Source: Aliiroseovarius sp. S1339 (lineage in GTDB: Bacteria > Pseudomonadota > Alphaproteobacteria > Rhodobacterales > Rhodobacteraceae). From it: DNA of 64,000 bases. The translations under genes were made by a program, and so were the position numbers. The stretch spans positions 1 through 64,000 of the forward strand of contig NZ_JALPQG010000006.1 of the NCBI RefSeq assembly GCF_023195695.1, in the 5' to 3' direction. A model generated the notes under the pieces. That model ran no database searches and was not told the origin of the DNA. It saw only the letters and a list, made by a program, of their open reading frames with translations. Position 1 is the first letter of the stretch; every line of letters begins with the position of its first letter. This document shows, piece by piece, positions 46,076-55,237 of the stretch.

Positions 46076-46756
46076 TCAACGCTGCAGCGCAGCCCCAAGC
46101 CGGTTGACGGGAAGAACCGGGCTGATCAGCGTCGCAAGGTCGGCGCGGCGTGGGTTTGTCGGATCAAACAATGTCATGCACATATAATCCTCGACCATCG
46201 CCGCCTGCGCCTCAAACCCGTAGGACAGATAGGCCCCGGCCTCGCGCCCCGGCCAATAATAAGGATCACCCTTGCGCAGGCTTTCTGCCCCTGACTGCCC
46301 CGGCGTGTATCCGGTGCGGTCGCGGTTCTGCCACTGCCAAACATGCACAAGCTCGTGCATCATCAAAAGGGCGTGGGGGATCGGCAGGCTTTCGGGCCAG
46401 CCTTCGAACATGTCGTCCCGATACAGATTGCGCTTCAGAAACACTTGGTTCCACAGAACGAAGCCCGCCGGAAACTCGATTTTGCGGTCGAGTTGAGGCA
46501 CCCGGTCACACACGCCCTTGGGCAGTTTGCGCGCATCGCGCTTCGGCGCATCCGCAGGGATCGGGTCAGCTTTCGGCAGCGGCAGCACACCAATCCCGGC
46601 GCGAACCCGCACCTTGTCGGTGTCAAGGCTTTCGCCAAAGACAATGCGCGACAACTCGACCTCGGTGGTCGACAGTTTGCGCGCACAGCCCGACATCGTC
46701 GCAACGGCTGCGGCAAGAATGATTACCAAGGAAGCTTTATGTCGTGCGACGCGCAT
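46076..46756 (-). CDS. Unknown lipoprotein with HExxH motif
   Basis: A 226-residue protein with a signal peptide and lipobox TMSGC (Cys24). Near residue 134 is MMHELVHVWQWQNRD, a zinc-type HELVH followed by VWQ, as in several metallopeptidase-like domains of otherwise unknown function. The late conserved residues (GFEAQAAMVEDY) could provide the third ligand. No named family is assigned. It overlaps the upstream membrane-protein gene by 20 bp, so the two are probably made together. Confidence 0.6.
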   Translation of the reverse strand: MRVARHKASLVIILAAAVATMSGCARKLSTTEVELSRIVFGESLDTDKVRVRAGIGVLPLPKADPIPADAPKRDARKLPKGVCDRVPQLDRKIEFPAGFVLWNQVFLKRNLYRDDMFEGWPESLPIPHALLMMHELVHVWQWQNRDRTGYTPGQSGAESLRKGDPYYWPGREAGAYLSYGFEAQAAMVEDYMCMTLFDPTNPRRADLATLISPVLPVNRLGAALQR

Positions 46757-47243
46757 GTCGCACCTTGTATCCCATGTAGATTACGCCGACCACCAGCCCG
46801 ATCAGGCCTCCCAGATATGACGTGTCGTGCATCATTGCCGCTTGGCCAAACGCTTCTGGATCAGACACGTTAAGCGGGATCGGAAGGAACGCCATTGGCG
46901 GCGGGATCAGCAGACTTGCCAGCCCCAAACCCAGCGTAAGCACCACCACAATAATTGCAGAGGTGACGAACGCCCTTGTTGCTAGCGACAGGTTGGGAAT
47001 GCCAAATGACATGGCCGCAATCGGGACGCCAACAACCAGACCCATCCACCAACTTGCCGCCCAACCAACCATCGCCGCACCTATGGGGCCATGTTGGGCC
47101 GCCGGAATGCGAAACTGTTGGAACTTGTAGGCATAAAAATAGTCGGGCCCAACGGCATAGCTGATCTGATTATGAAACATGCCATAGCTCCCAGCCAAGA
47201 CGCAGGCAAAGGCGATCATACCCAGAAACAGAAGAAGGCGCAT
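46737..47243 (-). CDS. Unknown four-helix membrane protein
   Basis: A 168-residue protein with an N-terminal hydrophobic segment (about 3-21) and three further helices at about 65-80, 86-112 and 142-160, ending in a basic RHARR tail. I recognise no family. The loop PDYFYAYKFQQFRIPAAQHG is likely periplasmic. It overlaps the lipoprotein gene and follows the dehydrogenase gene by 12 bp on the same strand, suggesting a three-gene unit whose shared role is unclear. Confidence 0.65.
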   Translation of the reverse strand: MRLLLFLGMIAFACVLAGSYGMFHNQISYAVGPDYFYAYKFQQFRIPAAQHGPIGAAMVGWAASWWMGLVVGVPIAAMSFGIPNLSLATRAFVTSAIIVVVLTLGLGLASLLIPPPMAFLPIPLNVSDPEAFGQAAMMHDTSYLGGLIGLVVGVIYMGYKVRHARRTT

Positions 47244-47255
47244 AGGGCCGCGCCT

Positions 47256-48242
47256 TTACAGCATCCCCGGCACGACCTGATCTGGCGGACGGTGACCATC
47301 GGCAAAGGTTTTGATGTTGATCAGCACCTTCTCGCCCATTTCAATCCGCCCTTCGACGGTCGCCGACCCCATATGAGGCAGCGCCACCACATTTGGCAGG
47401 TCACGCAGGCGGGGGTTGATTTCGTTCCCGTGCTCGTAAACATCCAGCCCGGCACCAGCGATTTCGCCCGCGCGCAGCATTCGCGTCATCGCGTTTTCGT
47501 CAATGACTTCCCCGCGCGAAGTGTTCACGATGACCGCTTCGGGCTTCATCAACTTCAGGCGTCGCGCGTTCATCAAGTGGAAGGTCGAGGGCGTATGCGG
47601 GCAGTTTATCGATAGCACGTCCATGCGGGCGACCATTTGGTCAAGGCTTTCCCAATAGGTTGCCTCTAACTGTTCTTCGATCGTCGCATGCAGGCGTTTG
47701 CGGTTGTGGTAATGCACTTGCATCCCGAATGCCCGCGCCCGCGTGGCGACCGCCTGCCCAATCCGACCCATGCCCAGAATACCAACACGCCGCCCCTGAA
47801 TTCGGTGGCCAAGCATCGCAGTTGGCGACCAGCCCTGCCATTCGCCGCTGGCCATCAATCGGACACCTTCCGGAAAGCGGCGGGTTACGGTCAGAATCAG
47901 CGCGATCGCCATATCGGCGGTGTCATCCGCCGACACGCCCGGCGTGTTCGACACAAGAATGCCCCGTTGGCGCGCGGACCCCACGTCAATATGGTCAACC
48001 CCGGCACCATAATTGGCAATCAGGCGCAGCCGGTCACCAGCGCGCGCCAGCATATTGGCGTCAATCTGGTCATTGATCGTGGGGACCAGCACATCACAGC
48101 GCGTCATCGCATCGGCCAGCGCGTCCCGCGTCATCGGGGTGTCATCATCCCGAAGCTCGACATCGAAAAGTTCTTTCATCCGGGTCTCGACGACCTCGGG
48201 CAACCGTCGCGTGACAACAACACTCAGACGTTCAGCGGCCAT
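47256..48242 (-). CDS. D-2-hydroxyacid dehydrogenase (glyoxylate/hydroxypyruvate reductase type)
   Basis: A 328-residue NAD(P)-dependent dehydrogenase. It has the Rossmann motif VGILGMGRIGQAVATRARA, catalytic Arg loop NTSRGEVIDENAM, a catalytic Glu near GAGLDVYEHG, and catalytic His in ALPHMGSAT. The ATG at 48242 follows GGGAGG; the in-frame extension to 48617 runs through the divergent SH3 gene region and is rejected. Glyoxylate or hydroxypyruvate is the likely substrate. A second, GhrA-type enzyme is at 11158-12090. Divergent from the SH3 protein gene. Confidence 0.85.
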   Translation of the reverse strand: MAAERLSVVVTRRLPEVVETRMKELFDVELRDDDTPMTRDALADAMTRCDVLVPTINDQIDANMLARAGDRLRLIANYGAGVDHIDVGSARQRGILVSNTPGVSADDTADMAIALILTVTRRFPEGVRLMASGEWQGWSPTAMLGHRIQGRRVGILGMGRIGQAVATRARAFGMQVHYHNRKRLHATIEEQLEATYWESLDQMVARMDVLSINCPHTPSTFHLMNARRLKLMKPEAVIVNTSRGEVIDENAMTRMLRAGEIAGAGLDVYEHGNEINPRLRDLPNVVALPHMGSATVEGRIEMGEKVLINIKTFADGHRPPDQVVPGML

Positions 48243-48381
48243 GCCCGCCCTCCCTTTAGCTTTTCTTTTGCGCATCTCCCTGCCAAAGTGACAAGGAAAG
48301 AGGCAAGGCACAAGCGCCGCCGGGACGCAAACGAAAGAAAATTGCGCACGGGATCGGTTGCGGCAGGCGATGAGGACAAAA

Positions 48382-48906
48382 ATGCGGTTATCCAGAACGC
48401 TGGCAGCGGTGGCAGTTGCCATTGTTACAATGCTTTGGCACGGGCCGGTCATGGCGACCGACGACAAAACCGCTGTCACGCGCGGGTCTGTGACCAATCT
48501 GCCGATTCCACGATTTGTTTCGCTGAAAACCTCCGAAGGCAACGTGCGGCGGGGGCCGTCGCTGCGCCACCGTATCGATTGGGTCTTCAAGCACCCCGGT
48601 ATGCCGCTTGAGATCACAGGGGAGTTCGGCCATTGGCGTCAGGTTCGCGACCGTGATGGCGTGGGCGGCTGGGTGCATTATTCGTTGCTGTCCGGCGCGC
48701 GCACAGCGATCATCGACGCCGACCTCAGCGCACTTTACAGCCGCGCAGACCCCGAAAGCCAGATCAACGCCTATCTTGAGGTGGGCGTCATCGCACGGGT
48801 CGAAACCTGCGGACTGGATTGGTGCAGGGTCAAAGCCGACGGGATCCGTGGTTGGACCCTCAAAGGCAATCTGTGGGGTGTTCGCCCCGATGAATTGGTC
48901 GAATAG
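48382..48906 (+). CDS. Periplasmic SH3-like domain protein
   Basis: A 174-residue exported protein. The ATG at 48382 follows GAGGAC and starts a signal peptide (MRLSRTLAAVAVAIVTMLW). Two bacterial SH3-like repeats follow: SEGNVRRGPSLRHRIDWVF ... GGWVHYSLL and a second with LYSRADPESQINAYLEVGV ... RGWTLKGNLWG. Such domains often bind peptidoglycan. Upstream in-frame starts at 48358 (TTG) and 48370 have weaker sites. Confidence 0.8.
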   Translation: MRLSRTLAAVAVAIVTMLWHGPVMATDDKTAVTRGSVTNLPIPRFVSLKTSEGNVRRGPSLRHRIDWVFKHPGMPLEITGEFGHWRQVRDRDGVGGWVHYSLLSGARTAIIDADLSALYSRADPESQINAYLEVGVIARVETCGLDWCRVKADGIRGWTLKGNLWGVRPDELVE

Positions 48907-48956
48907 TTGGCGACACCGCACTTGCGCCTGCCCCGCTCGATAAGTTAGCCGAAAGC

Positions 48957-49871
48957 ATGACAGACGCGCGTATCAGACTAAATCTCTCCGCAGGCTTCGC
49001 GTCCGCGCTGGTGGCTGTAACGTTGGTGGCGCTGAAGCTTTGGGCCTTGGGCGAAACCCAATCGCTGTCTGTGGCCGCATCGCTTGCCGACAGCGCGATG
49101 GATTTGATGGTGTCATTGGGCGCGTTGGCCGCAATATGGTATGCGTCACGCCCGGCCGATGACGACCATGCGTTTGGGCATTCCGCCGCTGAAGACTTGG
49201 CCGCCCTCGGGCAAAGCCTGTTCATCATGGCATCCGCTGGCATCATCACTTGGGCCGCGGTTGCCCGGCTTTTGTCGGGCGAGCCCGCGCCAATCATGGC
49301 CCATCACCGCGGCATCGCGGTCATGGTCATTTCAATCGGGCTGACCCTTGCGCTGGTCCTGTGGCAACGCCGCGTTGCCTCCCAAACCGGGTCCGCTGTC
49401 GTGAAAGCGGACAGCCTGCATTACCTTGGCGATCTGATCCCCAATATCGGCGCAATCCTATCGCTTTGGGCGGCTGGTCTGTTCGCGATGGAGGCGATCG
49501 ACAGCGTGGTTGCCATCGGCGCGGCGATCATGCTGGTCGTTGGGGCTGTGCGCATTTTCAAAACCGCATGGGATGGCCTGATGGACCACGCCGCCGATCC
49601 CGATCTGGTGGCCGGGGTTGAAAAGATCGCCAGCACTCATCCGGGCGTTCAGGGCTATCACGATCTGAAAACCCGTCGGTCAGGCTCGATTACCTTTGTG
49701 AACATGCATATCGAACTGGATGGCAAGCAAAGCCTGGACGACGCCCATGCCATTGGGGCAAGCCTGCGGCGCGCGATCCTGCATGCCTATCCTGATACGG
49801 ATGTGATGATCCACAAAGATCCGGTCGGGGTGACACCGCACCCCGACGATCCCTCGCGCCGAAACGCTTAA
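48957..49871 (+). CDS. Cation diffusion facilitator (FieF-like metal exporter)
   Basis: A 304-residue CDF antiporter with six membrane segments. The transport-site residues occur in SLADSAMDLMVSLGALA (helix II) and ADSLHYLGDLIPNIGAI (helix V), with DDDHAFGHSAAEDLAAL between. A cytoplasmic domain at about 210-300 contains the metal-sensing MHIELD region. It exports Zn2+, Fe2+ or Cd2+; specificity is not readable. Convergent with the M3 peptidase gene with 2 bp between stops. Confidence 0.92.
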   Translation: MTDARIRLNLSAGFASALVAVTLVALKLWALGETQSLSVAASLADSAMDLMVSLGALAAIWYASRPADDDHAFGHSAAEDLAALGQSLFIMASAGIITWAAVARLLSGEPAPIMAHHRGIAVMVISIGLTLALVLWQRRVASQTGSAVVKADSLHYLGDLIPNIGAILSLWAAGLFAMEAIDSVVAIGAAIMLVVGAVRIFKTAWDGLMDHAADPDLVAGVEKIASTHPGVQGYHDLKTRRSGSITFVNMHIELDGKQSLDDAHAIGASLRRAILHAYPDTDVMIHKDPVGVTPHPDDPSRRNA

Positions 49872-49873
49872 TC

Positions 49874-51898
49874 CTAAGCGTCCGCCAGCCCGCGCCCTTT
49901 CAGCAAAGCCTCGACCCCCGGAAGCCGCCCGCGAAACGCGGTGTAAAGGTCTTTGGCCTCGACCGAGCCGCCTTTTGACAGGATATGATCTTCGAGCTTT
50001 TTAGCCATCACGGGGTCGAACGCATCGCCGGTTTCCTTGAAGGCGTCGAACGCGTCGGCGTCCATCACCTCGGACCACATATAGCTGTAGTAACCTGACG
50101 AATATCCGTCGCCTGCAAAGACGTGGGCAAAGTGTGGCGTCGCATGGCGCATCCTGATCGCGGCGGGCATACCGATCCGGTCAAGCGTCGCTTCTTGCGC
50201 GGCCATTGCATCCTTGGGTGCAGGGCCATCGTGGAAATCAAGGTCCACCAACGCCGAGGACAAAAACTCGACCGTCTGAAACCCGGTGTCATGGGTCGAC
50301 GCCGCCAACAGCCGTTGCAACAGCTCTGTCGGCATCGGCTGGCCAGTTTCGGCATGGGTTGCGAATTTCCCCAGCACCTCCGGCACTTCAAGCCAGTGTT
50401 CGTAAAGCTGGCTGGGCAGTTCCACAAAATCGCGCGCCACGGAGGTGCCCGAAATCGACGGATAGGTCACATCCGACAACATCTGATGCAGGGCGTGGCC
50501 AAATTCATGGAACAAAGTGCGCGCATCATCCCATGACAAAAGAGCCGCCTGCCCATGATCCGGTTTGGCAAAATTGCAGACATTCACCACAATGGGGCGA
50601 ACATCACCGGCCAGTTTTTGTTGGTCGCGCATCGTTGAACACCACGCGCCGGATCGTTTCGAGCCACGCGCGAAATAGTCGCCGATGAACACAGCCAAAT
50701 GCGCGCCGTTTCGCGTCACTTCCCACGCGCGGACGTCGGGGTGGTAAAGCGACACATCAAGCGGTGCGAACTCAATCCCAAACAGGCGATGGGCCGTGTC
50801 AAAGGCGGCTTCGATCATGCGGTCCAATTGTAGGTAAGGCTTGATCTCGGCCTCGTCCAAATCATGTTCGGCCTCGCGGCGGCGTTCCGCGTAATAGTGC
50901 CAGTCCCAAGGCTCCAAATCGCCGTTATGGCCATCTGAATGTAGCATTTGTGTCATTGTTGCTGAATCTACCAAGGCGGCTTTGCGGGCGGGTTCCCAAA
51001 CCTGCATCAACAATTCGCGCACCCGGTCGGGGTGGCCCGCCATTTCGGTTTCCAGCTTGAACTCGGCGAAATTTTCATAGCCTAGTAAGCGGGCGCGTTC
51101 CTCACGCAAGGCAAGGGTTTCGGCCGCAATGTTACGGTTGTCGGTGTCCCCGCCATTTGCCCCGCGTGCCGTATAGGCATAATAGGCCATTTTACGCAAA
51201 TCACGCCGGGGCGAGTGCTGCAAGAACGGAGTAATCACAGACCGCGCCAGCGTAATGGCCGGACCGTCACAGCCCTTTTCAGCCCCTGCAGCACGGGCCG
51301 CGTTGGTGACAAAATCCGGCAACCCCTCAAGGTCCACATCGGTCAGCGGCATGAACCATGCGCGTTCATCCGACAGAAGGTTTTGTGTAAACTCGGTGCC
51401 CAGCGTAGCGAGCTTTTCCTGCACCGCTTTCAGCCGTTCCCGATCCGCCCCTTCAAGCAGAGCGCCCGAGCGCACAAACCGGCGGCGCGTCAGCATCAGA
51501 ACGCGGGCTTGTTCGGGGGTCAGATCAAGCGTGTCGCGGGCCTGCCAAAGCCCTTCAATGCGTGCGAATAGCGCTTCGTTCATCGTCACTTCCGAAGAAA
51601 ACGCGGCCAAACGAGGTGAAAACTTACGCTGCAATTCGTCGCGAGCAGGCGTGCTATCAGCCCCGGCGACGTTGTAGAACACGCCTAACACCTGATCGAG
51701 CGATGCGTCCGACAGCTCCAACGCCTCAATCGTGTTGGCAAAACTTGGCGCGTCTTCGGTTTCGGTGATCTTGCGAATGGCCGCGCGCGTGTCTTCCAAG
51801 GCGGCCTCAAAAGCAGGTTCGAAATCACTGTCCTTGATCCTATCGAAAGGCGGCAGTTTGAACTTTGTGTCCCATTGGGCCAGAAGCGGATTGGTCAT
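49874..51898 (-). CDS. M3 family oligopeptidase (Dcp/OpdA-like)
   Basis: A 674-residue thermolysin-type peptidase. The zinc motif HEFGHALHQML and the downstream Glu region (SVARDFVELPSQLYEHW) are intact. No signal peptide is seen, so it acts in the cytoplasm on short peptides, perhaps cleaved signal peptides. The N-terminal half is the helical channel-forming domain. Length matches the family. Confidence 0.95.
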   Translation of the reverse strand: MTNPLLAQWDTKFKLPPFDRIKDSDFEPAFEAALEDTRAAIRKITETEDAPSFANTIEALELSDASLDQVLGVFYNVAGADSTPARDELQRKFSPRLAAFSSEVTMNEALFARIEGLWQARDTLDLTPEQARVLMLTRRRFVRSGALLEGADRERLKAVQEKLATLGTEFTQNLLSDERAWFMPLTDVDLEGLPDFVTNAARAAGAEKGCDGPAITLARSVITPFLQHSPRRDLRKMAYYAYTARGANGGDTDNRNIAAETLALREERARLLGYENFAEFKLETEMAGHPDRVRELLMQVWEPARKAALVDSATMTQMLHSDGHNGDLEPWDWHYYAERRREAEHDLDEAEIKPYLQLDRMIEAAFDTAHRLFGIEFAPLDVSLYHPDVRAWEVTRNGAHLAVFIGDYFARGSKRSGAWCSTMRDQQKLAGDVRPIVVNVCNFAKPDHGQAALLSWDDARTLFHEFGHALHQMLSDVTYPSISGTSVARDFVELPSQLYEHWLEVPEVLGKFATHAETGQPMPTELLQRLLAASTHDTGFQTVEFLSSALVDLDFHDGPAPKDAMAAQEATLDRIGMPAAIRMRHATPHFAHVFAGDGYSSGYYSYMWSEVMDADAFDAFKETGDAFDPVMAKKLEDHILSKGGSVEAKDLYTAFRGRLPGVEALLKGRGLADA

Positions 51899-51973
51899 CG
51901 TCAGATCTCCTTTAGCCCGAAGCTATGTGGCGGGCGGCGCGATTACCAGAGACGCCGCAGAAGTTGGGCGCAT

Positions 51974-52471
51974 TCAGTCCTGATCAAGATCGCTGCGATA
52001 GGTTTCGCATTCCAGATCGCCGATAATATCCTGCCCGGTACGAATAAACCCCGCCTTTTCCAGCACGCGTATTGAGGCTGGGTTGTTCAAAAGAACACGT
52101 GCCTCTAGCGCCCACAAACCCCGGTCTTGCGCCGCCTGTAGTGCCAATGCGACCGCGCGGGTCGCAATACCTTGCCCGGTATGGTGCTGACCGATGCGAT
52201 AACCCAATTGCGCCACGCCATTATCTACCGCCGTTAAGTTCAGTCGCCCAAGGATTTTGCCACCACTTTTTAAAAGGAACATCATTTCACCGGCCTCGAC
52301 CTGATCGCGCACGATCTCGGTCAGTGATGCAAGGTCCCAGTAGGCGTCTGGGCGGGGGCCGACATGGCTTTCGAACCACTTGCGGTTCTTGACCTCAAAC
52401 GCGAACAAGCCGGGGGCGTCTGCAACGCTAAGTGGCGCAAGCTCCAGATCAACCACAGCAGGGGCAGCCAT
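51974..52471 (-). CDS. GNAT N-acetyltransferase
   Basis: A 165-residue RimJ/RimL-like acetyltransferase. Its acetyl-CoA motif is GYRIGQHHTGQGIATRAVALAL, and the C-terminal NPASIRVLEKAGFIRTG is typical. The start at 52471 lies 23 bp inside the 3' end of the HesA/ThiF-like gene; the frame extending to 52519 is non-homologous. No ribosome-binding site is clear, so it is likely translated by coupling to the upstream gene. Substrate unknown. Confidence 0.8.
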   Translation of the reverse strand: MAAPAVVDLELAPLSVADAPGLFAFEVKNRKWFESHVGPRPDAYWDLASLTEIVRDQVEAGEMMFLLKSGGKILGRLNLTAVDNGVAQLGYRIGQHHTGQGIATRAVALALQAAQDRGLWALEARVLLNNPASIRVLEKAGFIRTGQDIIGDLECETYRSDLDQD

Positions 52472-53480
52472 CGCGTTTTTTGGTGCGAATGACACGCGTT
52501 TCTGCGTACAGCGCGTCATAGATCAGCATGCGTCCGCGCAATCCTTCGCCTGCGCCGGTGATCTCTTTTATCGCCTCGGTTGCCATCAGTGATCCAATGA
52601 TGCCCGGCAAGGGGCCGACCACGCCAGCTTCTGAACAACTGGGTGCCAGACCCGGTGCGGGCGCTTCGGGAAAGATGCACTGATAACAAGGTGCGCCATT
52701 GGTGGGGTCGAAGGTGGCCACTTGCCCCTCCCACTGGCTCAACGCGCCACCGATCATCGGTTTGCCCAGCTTCGCAGCGACCCGGTTGACCAGATAGCGT
52801 GTTTCGAAATTGTCAGTGCCTTCCAGCACCAGATCATAGTCGGCGAACAATTCCTCGGCGATGTCATCACTCAGGCGGCGATTGTAGGGGCGCACGGTGA
52901 TCGCTGGATTTTGCGCGCGCATCGCAGCTTCTGCCGCAAACACCTTCGGCGTGCCGATATCAGCATCCCGGTGAATGACCTGCCGTTGCAGGTTCGAGTT
53001 ATCAACAACATCGTCGTCGATCACGCCAATCGTGCCGACACCCGCCGCCGCCAGATACAACAACACAGGTGAGCCCAAGCCACCCGCGCCCACCACCAGA
53101 ACGCGCGCGTTTTTCAGCGCCACCTGCCCCGGCCCGCCGATTTCGCGCAGCACGATATGGCGCGCATAGCGGTTCAGTTCAGTGTCGGTGAAGGGGCCAT
53201 CATTTGCGTCGGGAGAGGCCGGCTTGGGTGCACGGGCTTTCAGCCACGCCACGCCACGTCCGTACAGGGCCGCCAGGGCGATGGCGGCGAATGCCACGGC
53301 CCAAGATGTGAAGTTGCCGCCCAGCGTATTTCGAATACCAGACCCGTCTGGCAGCACCAGATGGCTGAGCAGAACCACCGCGCCCAGTAACGCCGTCAAC
53401 TGCCAGCGCCGTGCCGCGCTAAGGCCCGCGAACCCGCCGCCGACCCATATAACAGCCGCCCAGATTAGAACCCAGATCAT
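52449..53480 (-). CDS. Membrane-anchored HesA/MoeB/ThiF-type adenylyltransferase
   Basis: A 343-residue E1-like protein. The N-terminal 80 residues hold three hydrophobic segments, then a ThiF/MoeB domain begins at FTDTELNRYARHIVLREIGG. The ATP loop is VLVVGAGGLGSPVLLYLAAAG, and Arg-containing VVDNSNLQRQVIHRDADIG follows. The zinc-binding Cys pairs are CYQC and CPCC, and a catalytic-type Cys is in LAPSCSEAGVVG. It would adenylate the C-terminus of a sulphur-carrier protein such as MoaD or ThiS. No rhodanese domain is fused. Confidence 0.88.
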   Translation of the reverse strand: MIWVLIWAAVIWVGGGFAGLSAARRWQLTALLGAVVLLSHLVLPDGSGIRNTLGGNFTSWAVAFAAIALAALYGRGVAWLKARAPKPASPDANDGPFTDTELNRYARHIVLREIGGPGQVALKNARVLVVGAGGLGSPVLLYLAAAGVGTIGVIDDDVVDNSNLQRQVIHRDADIGTPKVFAAEAAMRAQNPAITVRPYNRRLSDDIAEELFADYDLVLEGTDNFETRYLVNRVAAKLGKPMIGGALSQWEGQVATFDPTNGAPCYQCIFPEAPAPGLAPSCSEAGVVGPLPGIIGSLMATEAIKEITGAGEGLRGRMLIYDALYAETRVIRTKKRDGCPCCG

Positions 53481-53492
53481 CGCCGCCTCCGA

Positions 53493-53960
53493 TCAGCCAC
53501 GTCCGGTCGACCCGAACCCGCCCGCGCCGCGCGCCGTGTCGGACAGAACGTCGACCAACTGGAACTCCGCTTGCAAAACGGGCGCAATCACAGCTTGGGC
53601 GATGCGGTCCCCGTGACTGACGACGAAAGGCTCGGCGCCCAGATTGATCATAATCACGCCAAGCGGGCCGCGATAGTCGCTGTCGATGGTGCCGGGGGTA
53701 TTTGCCAGCGTCACACCATGTTTTGCGGCAAGGCCCGAGCGAGGACGTATCTGCATTTCAAACCCCTCGGGGATTTCGACGCGCAGCCCGGTCGGAACGA
53801 TGCATCGTTCCATTGGCGCAAGCGTCCAGCCTGCATCCCGGTCCGCTTCTGGCAAATTGGCACGCAGGTCTGCCCCTGCTGAACCGGGCGTTTCATAGCT
53901 GGGAAGCGGAAGCGCCAGATCTGCGCCATCGTCGTGCATGACGTTGATGGTTGGCATCAC
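53493..53960 (-). CDS. dut: dUTP diphosphatase
   Basis: A 155-residue trimeric dUTPase with all five motifs: [43 protein letters not shown] and the C-terminal P-loop-like [11 protein letters not shown]. It hydrolyses dUTP to dUMP, limiting uracil in DNA. Its start overlaps the coaBC stop by 4 bp. Confidence 0.96.
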   Translation of the reverse strand: MMPTINVMHDDGADLALPLPSYETPGSAGADLRANLPEADRDAGWTLAPMERCIVPTGLRVEIPEGFEMQIRPRSGLAAKHGVTLANTPGTIDSDYRGPLGVIMINLGAEPFVVSHGDRIAQAVIAPVLQAEFQLVDVLSDTARGAGGFGSTGRG

Positions 53961-55162
53961 GCATCCCCCGCAATCGCGGTTGCAATCCGGGCGGCCAATT
54001 GGCGGGCCACGTCGTCTTTGCCCATGCGCGGCCAGTCCTCGGCCCCTTGATCCGTGATCAGCGTCACCGCGTTTTCCGACCCGCCCATGATCCCCGTTTC
54101 CGGGCTGACATCGTTGGCAACTATCCAGTCGCAGCCTTTGCGCGTGCGCTTGGCCGTTGCATGAGCGGTCACATCATCGGTTTCTGCCGCGAATCCGACG
54201 ACAAGGCCGGGGCGTCCTGTCGTCATCTGGCTGACTGTCGCCAGAATGTCGGGATTTTCGGCAAACTCCAAAACCGGCAGGCCGCCCTTCTGGTCCTTCT
54301 TGATCTTGCTGTTTGACGCCGACACCACGCGCCAATCGGCGACCGCTGCCGCGAACACGGCAGCATCTGCGGGCAATGCGGATTGCACGGCTTCCAGCAT
54401 CTGCTGCGCAGTCTGTACCTTCACAACATTGACGCCGTCGGGCGGCGGCACATCTGCGGGGCCAGTGACGAAAGTAACCTCAGCGCCCAGCGCCGAAAAT
54501 GCGCGCGCCAAAGCGGTGCCTTGCGCGCCTGACGACCGATTGGCGATATAGCGCACCGGATCGATGGGTTCATGTGTTGGACCGGAAGTGACCAGCACAT
54601 GCTTGCCTTTCAGTGGGCCATCCATCAGGGCAGCTTCGACGGCTGCGACGATCTCAAGCGGTTCAGACATGCGGCCCGGGCCAAACTCGCCGCAAGCCAT
54701 TGCACCATCAGTTGGACCGACGAACAACACGCCGTCGCCCTTCAAAGTGGCGACATTGCGTTGGTTTGCCGGGTGATCCCACATCCGCACATTCATCGCG
54801 GGCGCGACCAGCACACGTTTGTCCGTTGCCATTAGAAGGGTCGAGGCAAGATCGTTTGCCAACCCACCCGCCATCTTGCCCAGCAGATCGGCGGTGGCGG
54901 GAGCCACGACAACCAGATCAGCGGCGCGGCTGAGTTCGATATGGCCCATTTCGGCCTCGTCCGTCAGGTCAAACAGCTCGGTATAGACTTTCTGCGCTGA
55001 CAGGCCGGACGCAGACAGGGGTGTCACGAATTCTTGCCCGGCTTTCGTAATGACCGGCGTCACCTCGGCCCCGCGTTCGCGCAGCCGTCGGATCAGATCG
55101 AGCGACTTGAACGCGGCGATACCGCCACCAATAATCAATAGAATGTGTTTTCCAGCCAGCAT
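53957..55162 (-). CDS. coaBC: Bifunctional phosphopantothenoylcysteine decarboxylase/synthase
   Basis: A 401-residue CoaBC for coenzyme A synthesis. The N-terminal CoaC flavoprotein ([29 protein letters not shown], Cys in [14 protein letters not shown]) spans about 1-185. The CoaB synthase ([23 protein letters not shown]) spans about 190-401. First gene of the coaBC-dut-HesA/ThiF-GNAT cluster on the minus strand. Confidence 0.96.
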   Translation of the reverse strand: MLAGKHILLIIGGGIAAFKSLDLIRRLRERGAEVTPVITKAGQEFVTPLSASGLSAQKVYTELFDLTDEAEMGHIELSRAADLVVVAPATADLLGKMAGGLANDLASTLLMATDKRVLVAPAMNVRMWDHPANQRNVATLKGDGVLFVGPTDGAMACGEFGPGRMSEPLEIVAAVEAALMDGPLKGKHVLVTSGPTHEPIDPVRYIANRSSGAQGTALARAFSALGAEVTFVTGPADVPPPDGVNVVKVQTAQQMLEAVQSALPADAAVFAAAVADWRVVSASNSKIKKDQKGGLPVLEFAENPDILATVSQMTTGRPGLVVGFAAETDDVTAHATAKRTRKGCDWIVANDVSPETGIMGGSENAVTLITDQGAEDWPRMGKDDVARQLAARIATAIAGDA

Positions 55163-55237
55163 GAGCGCCCCCAGTAAAGGTTCTTCAAACAGTTACGGGA
55201 CAGGCGCGGATGGTTCAATGGGCAGATGTGGGGTGTG

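Noticed and set aside
48243-48617. N-terminal extension of the D-2-hydroxyacid dehydrogenase
   Set aside because: A GGGAGG site before 48242 and the fold boundary fix the start; the extension overlaps the SH3 gene on the other strand.
49864-49881. Terminator between cation exporter and M3 peptidase genes
   Set aside because: A 7-bp AT-containing stem with no T run that consists largely of the two stop regions; too weak to call.
51974-52471. Pseudogene reading of the GNAT gene because it starts inside its neighbour
   Set aside because: The acetyl-CoA motif and length are complete; a 23-bp overlap is compatible with translational coupling.
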